Shown piece after piece: positions 6,492 through 8,425 of a DNA stretch of 8,425 nucleotides. A program made the position numbers and the translations under genes. The stretch is from Armatimonadota bacterium (GTDB lineage Bacteria; Armatimonadota; Zipacnadia; Zipacnadales; FEN-943), in assembly GCA_029777735.1 (NCBI GenBank), contig JAKORR010000335.1, positions 1 through 8,425 of the forward strand, in the 5' to 3' direction. Positions within the stretch are counted from its first letter, which is position 1. Each line of letters starts with the position of its first letter. Under the pieces are notes generated by a model, which did no database searches, was not told the DNA's origin, and saw only the letters and a program-made list of their open reading frames with translations.

Positions 6492-7451
6492 ATGACAGTC
6501 GAGATTCGTGAGTATGTGGAGCAATACCCCGGCCAGACTCCGCTGCCTCTGCGCGCCGAGCTCGCTGCGGCGATCCAGGACCTAAAGCGCTCCCGCGGCG
6601 CCGTGATTCTGGCCCACAACTATCAGTTGCCCGAGATTCAGGACCTCGCCGACTACTTGGGAGATTCCCTGGAGCTGAGCCGCAAGGCCGCCGCTACCGA
6701 GGCCAACATGATCGTCTTCTGCGGCGTTCACTTTATGGCCCAGACCGCCAAGATCCTCAGCCCGCAGCGGCTTGTGCTGCTCCCCGACCCTGCCGCCGGC
6801 TGCCCCATGGCCGACATGATCAATCCCTCGCAACTCGCTGCCTTCAGGGCCAAGTACCCAGGACGCCCCGTCGTCGCCTACGTCAATACCACCGCCGAAG
6901 TCAAAGCCGACAGTGACATCTGCTGCACCTCCGCCAACTCCGTCAGGGTAGTCGAGAGCCTGCCCGACGACGAGGTGCTTTTCATCCCCGACCGCTACCT
7001 GGCCGAGTGGACCCAAAAGCAGACCGGCAAGCGCATCATCGGCTACCCCGGCTTCTGCCCCACGCATATCCCGCTGACCCTCGAGATGATCCAGGAGGCG
7101 CGCGCTGAGCACCCGCAGGCTGTCGTGATGTGCCACCCGGAGTGTCGCCCCGAGGTGTCCGAGGCAGCGGACGTCGTGGCGTCCACTAGCGGCATGCTCA
7201 GGGCCGCACGCGAACGCCCCGACAAGGAGTTCGTCATCGCCACCGAGTGGGGCCTGGCCTGCCGCATGGCCAAGGACGACCCCGCCAAGCGCTTCTACGT
7301 CTTCCCTGACGCCGTCTGCCCTAACATGAAGCGAATCACGCTGCCCAAGCTACTCGCTAGCCTGCAGGACACGATCGGCGAGATCGAGATCCCCCCGGAA
7401 GTCCTCGAGCAGGCGCGCGGCGCCGTTGAGCGTATGCTGGCCGTGGTCTAG
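6492..7451 (+). CDS. nadA: Quinolinate synthase NadA
   Basis: NadA condenses iminoaspartate with dihydroxyacetone phosphate to give quinolinate, the second step of de novo NAD synthesis from aspartate, in the cytoplasm. The 319-residue protein shows the family signature ILAHNYQLPEIQDLADYLGDSLELS (39-63), FCGVHFMAQTAKIL (76-89), and the triplicated fold. Three Cys match the spacing of the [4Fe-4S] ligands in characterised NadA enzymes: Cys104 (AAGCPMADM), Cys189 (PGFCPTHIP) and Cys276 (DAVCPNMKRI). The intervals are 85 and 87 residues. HPEC (215-218) and TEWGL (251-255) are also family motifs. ATG 6492 has a strong purine-rich site (GGAGAGGAGAGG, 6471-6482) about 9 nt upstream. NadB and NadC are not in the window. 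The stop codon shares the palindrome CTAG with the stop of the convergent gene. Confidence 0.97.
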   Translation: MTVEIREYVEQYPGQTPLPLRAELAAAIQDLKRSRGAVILAHNYQLPEIQDLADYLGDSLELSRKAAATEANMIVFCGVHFMAQTAKILSPQRLVLLPDPAAGCPMADMINPSQLAAFRAKYPGRPVVAYVNTTAEVKADSDICCTSANSVRVVESLPDDEVLFIPDRYLAEWTQKQTGKRIIGYPGFCPTHIPLTLEMIQEARAEHPQAVVMCHPECRPEVSEAADVVASTSGMLRAARERPDKEFVIATEWGLACRMAKDDPAKRFYVFPDAVCPNMKRITLPKLLASLQDTIGEIEIPPEVLEQARGAVERMLAVV

Positions 7452-8326
7452 CGGCTGCTCCCGCTGCTTTCGGTTGGAGGCAGTGGCGACTCGGAAAGGA
7501 AACGCGGGGCCGGAGGTGGCGGTGAAGAGGCTGGCGGGACCCGCGACGCAGGGGACTCAACTGTTGGCGCTGCTGGACGTTCCGCAGGTATCACTTCCGC
7601 AGGGGAAACCTTGTCGTCGCTCAAACCCGTGACGGGCGTACCAGGAGCGGGCAGGCGCTCCACCCTCTCAGGACCCTGACCAGACATCATGTAGAGCCGG
7701 CCGTCGTGGGGACCCCTCTTCCCATCGCTGGCGTCAGCCACGAAGACGCCTCCCTTGGCCGTCTCACCCACCACGTAGGGACGCCTCGTCCGTGGGCACG
7801 TCCACCACTGCCTCTGCGGCGGCAGAAACTTCGCCAGCCGCCCCGGCCAGTCCGCCGACGGCGCCGGGAACTGCCCGCAGTCAAGGCGATAGGCCTCCGC
7901 TGCCAGCCAAACGGCCTGCAGATTCTGGCGGCAAACTTTGTCGTCGCGGGCCCGATCCAGCGACTGCCAAGCCCACAGCGACAGTGCAAGCGCGATCAGC
8001 ACCGCTACCCCCAGGATCCTCATGGCCCACCCCAGCGTCACACTGCTGGCCACCCGCTGCACCACTACAGGAGTGACCTTCGGTGACAAGTCCAGCTCTC
8101 CCACCAGCACCCAAGGCCCGTTGCCAATCGCCACCTCGTCGGTGTCCACAATCCGCCCCTCCCCTTGGCCCTGTCGCACCCGCGCCAGGTCAAAGGGACC
8201 CCACACGCGTTCACCCCGCCGCACCCACAGCCGTACGTCGGCTCCACAACCCTGACACCGTTGATCATGGTTACCTATCCGAAGCCCGCAGAACTCGCAG
8301 GCCGGCAGCTTGGCCTCCACTGTCAT
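7448..8326 (-). CDS. Zinc-ribbon/GYF_2-like membrane protein with pilin-like region
   Basis: The 292-residue protein has an unusual layout. A CxxC..CxxC zinc ribbon (Cys10/13 and Cys24/27) is followed by a GYF_2-type segment at about 33-80 (RGERVWGPFDLARV.. ending NGPWVLVGEL). After a short linker comes one strong transmembrane helix (about 100-120). Residues 128-180 look like a pseudopilin-type region: a helix with CRQNLQAVWLAAEAYRLDCGQFP, then WWTCPRTRRPYVV, with Cys132, Cys150 and Cys177. The tail (about 225-292) is rich in Pro, Ser and Ala and probably disordered. The ribbon and GYF_2 parts would face the cytoplasm and the pilin-like part the outside. ATG 8326 has AGGA about 10 nt upstream, and it follows another gene end by 30 bp, suggesting an operon. 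It is not a true pilin because the helix is internal. Function is unknown; sensing or assembly at the envelope is a guess. Confidence 0.75.
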   Translation of the reverse strand: MTVEAKLPACEFCGLRIGNHDQRCQGCGADVRLWVRRGERVWGPFDLARVRQGQGEGRIVDTDEVAIGNGPWVLVGELDLSPKVTPVVVQRVASSVTLGWAMRILGVAVLIALALSLWAWQSLDRARDDKVCRQNLQAVWLAAEAYRLDCGQFPAPSADWPGRLAKFLPPQRQWWTCPRTRRPYVVGETAKGGVFVADASDGKRGPHDGRLYMMSGQGPERVERLPAPGTPVTGLSDDKVSPAEVIPAERPAAPTVESPASRVPPASSPPPPAPRFLSESPLPPTESSGSSR

Positions 8327-8356
8327 TGCGCAATTGTCCTTGGCATCCGCAAAGAC

Positions 8357-8425
8357 TTACGCCAGCTTTTCCTCCACTGAACGGACCTTGCCATCCATAC
8401 TGATGGGCTTGTCACGGCGGTCGTC
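8357..8425 (-). CDS. 3' end of an unidentified gene (partial)
   Basis: Reading in from the right edge on the minus strand, a frame encodes the last 22 residues of a protein, DDRRDKPISMDGKVRSVEEKL plus a final A, and stops at TAA 8359-8357. Third codon positions are GC-rich as in the neighbouring genes, and the residues look like a charged helical C-terminus. A competing frame stays open to a TGA overlapping the next ATG, but it has poor codon character and many Trp and Arg. The product cannot be identified from this fragment. The 30-bp gap suggests co-transcription with the zinc-ribbon protein. Confidence 0.5.
   Translation of the reverse strand, partial: DDRRDKPISMDGKVRSVEEKLA

Noticed and set aside
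1..8425. CRISPR arrays, tRNA or rRNA genes, riboswitches
   Set aside because: No regularly spaced direct repeats, no cloverleaf-like segments and no rRNA-like sequence were seen. Almost all of the window is accounted for by protein genes.

Overview
The window is GC-rich, tightly packed bacterial chromosome. The best clue to its owner is the prepilin-type leader at 859 (RRGFTLIELLVVIAI..LAAILFPVFA). The LAAILFPVFA ending is typical of the very abundant type IV pilin-like leaders of Armatimonadota and a few neighbouring groups. Shine-Dalgarno sequences of the GGAGG type occur in front of most genes, and GTG and TTG starts are used. The phylum assignment is an inference from one motif plus gene style, not a measured placement.

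Layout. 11-706 (-): a decayed IS66-family transposase with internal deletions, frame slips and an in-frame stop. 707-858: short spacer with a small inverted repeat and a possible -10 element. 859-2580 (+): a secreted or surface protein with a pilin-type leader, a concanavalin-like domain and a glycoside-hydrolase-like barrel. 2581-2655: short spacer between convergent genes, with no terminator hairpin that I can see. 2656-3354 (-): a small secreted protein of unknown function with a Gly/Arg/Gln-rich insert. 3355-3668: divergent intergenic region containing a potential G-quadruplex and a TATACT element. 3669-7451 (+): a probable four-gene operon of rhomboid protease, SDH/Clp-fold membrane protease, cysteine desulfurase and quinolinate synthase nadA. 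7448-8326 (-): a membrane protein with a zinc ribbon, a GYF_2-like domain, one membrane helix and a pilin-like outer part. 8357-8425 (-): the 3' end of the gene upstream of it.

How the genes fit together. The clearest partnership is nifS-nadA. NadA needs a [4Fe-4S] cluster held by three cysteines, and a cysteine desulfurase encoded 4 bp upstream is the natural sulfur donor, as with the nifS-type gene beside the nad genes of Bacillus subtilis. The two genes before them encode two different classes of membrane protease and may share a job in membrane protein turnover. They could also simply be co-transcribed. Both outer minus-strand proteins and the 859 product face the envelope, and two of them carry pilin-type features.

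I see no rRNA, tRNA, CRISPR array or clear riboswitch. Nothing here amounts to a demonstrably new system. The two most unusual proteins are the pilin-leader glycosidase and the zinc-ribbon/GYF/pilin-like membrane protein.
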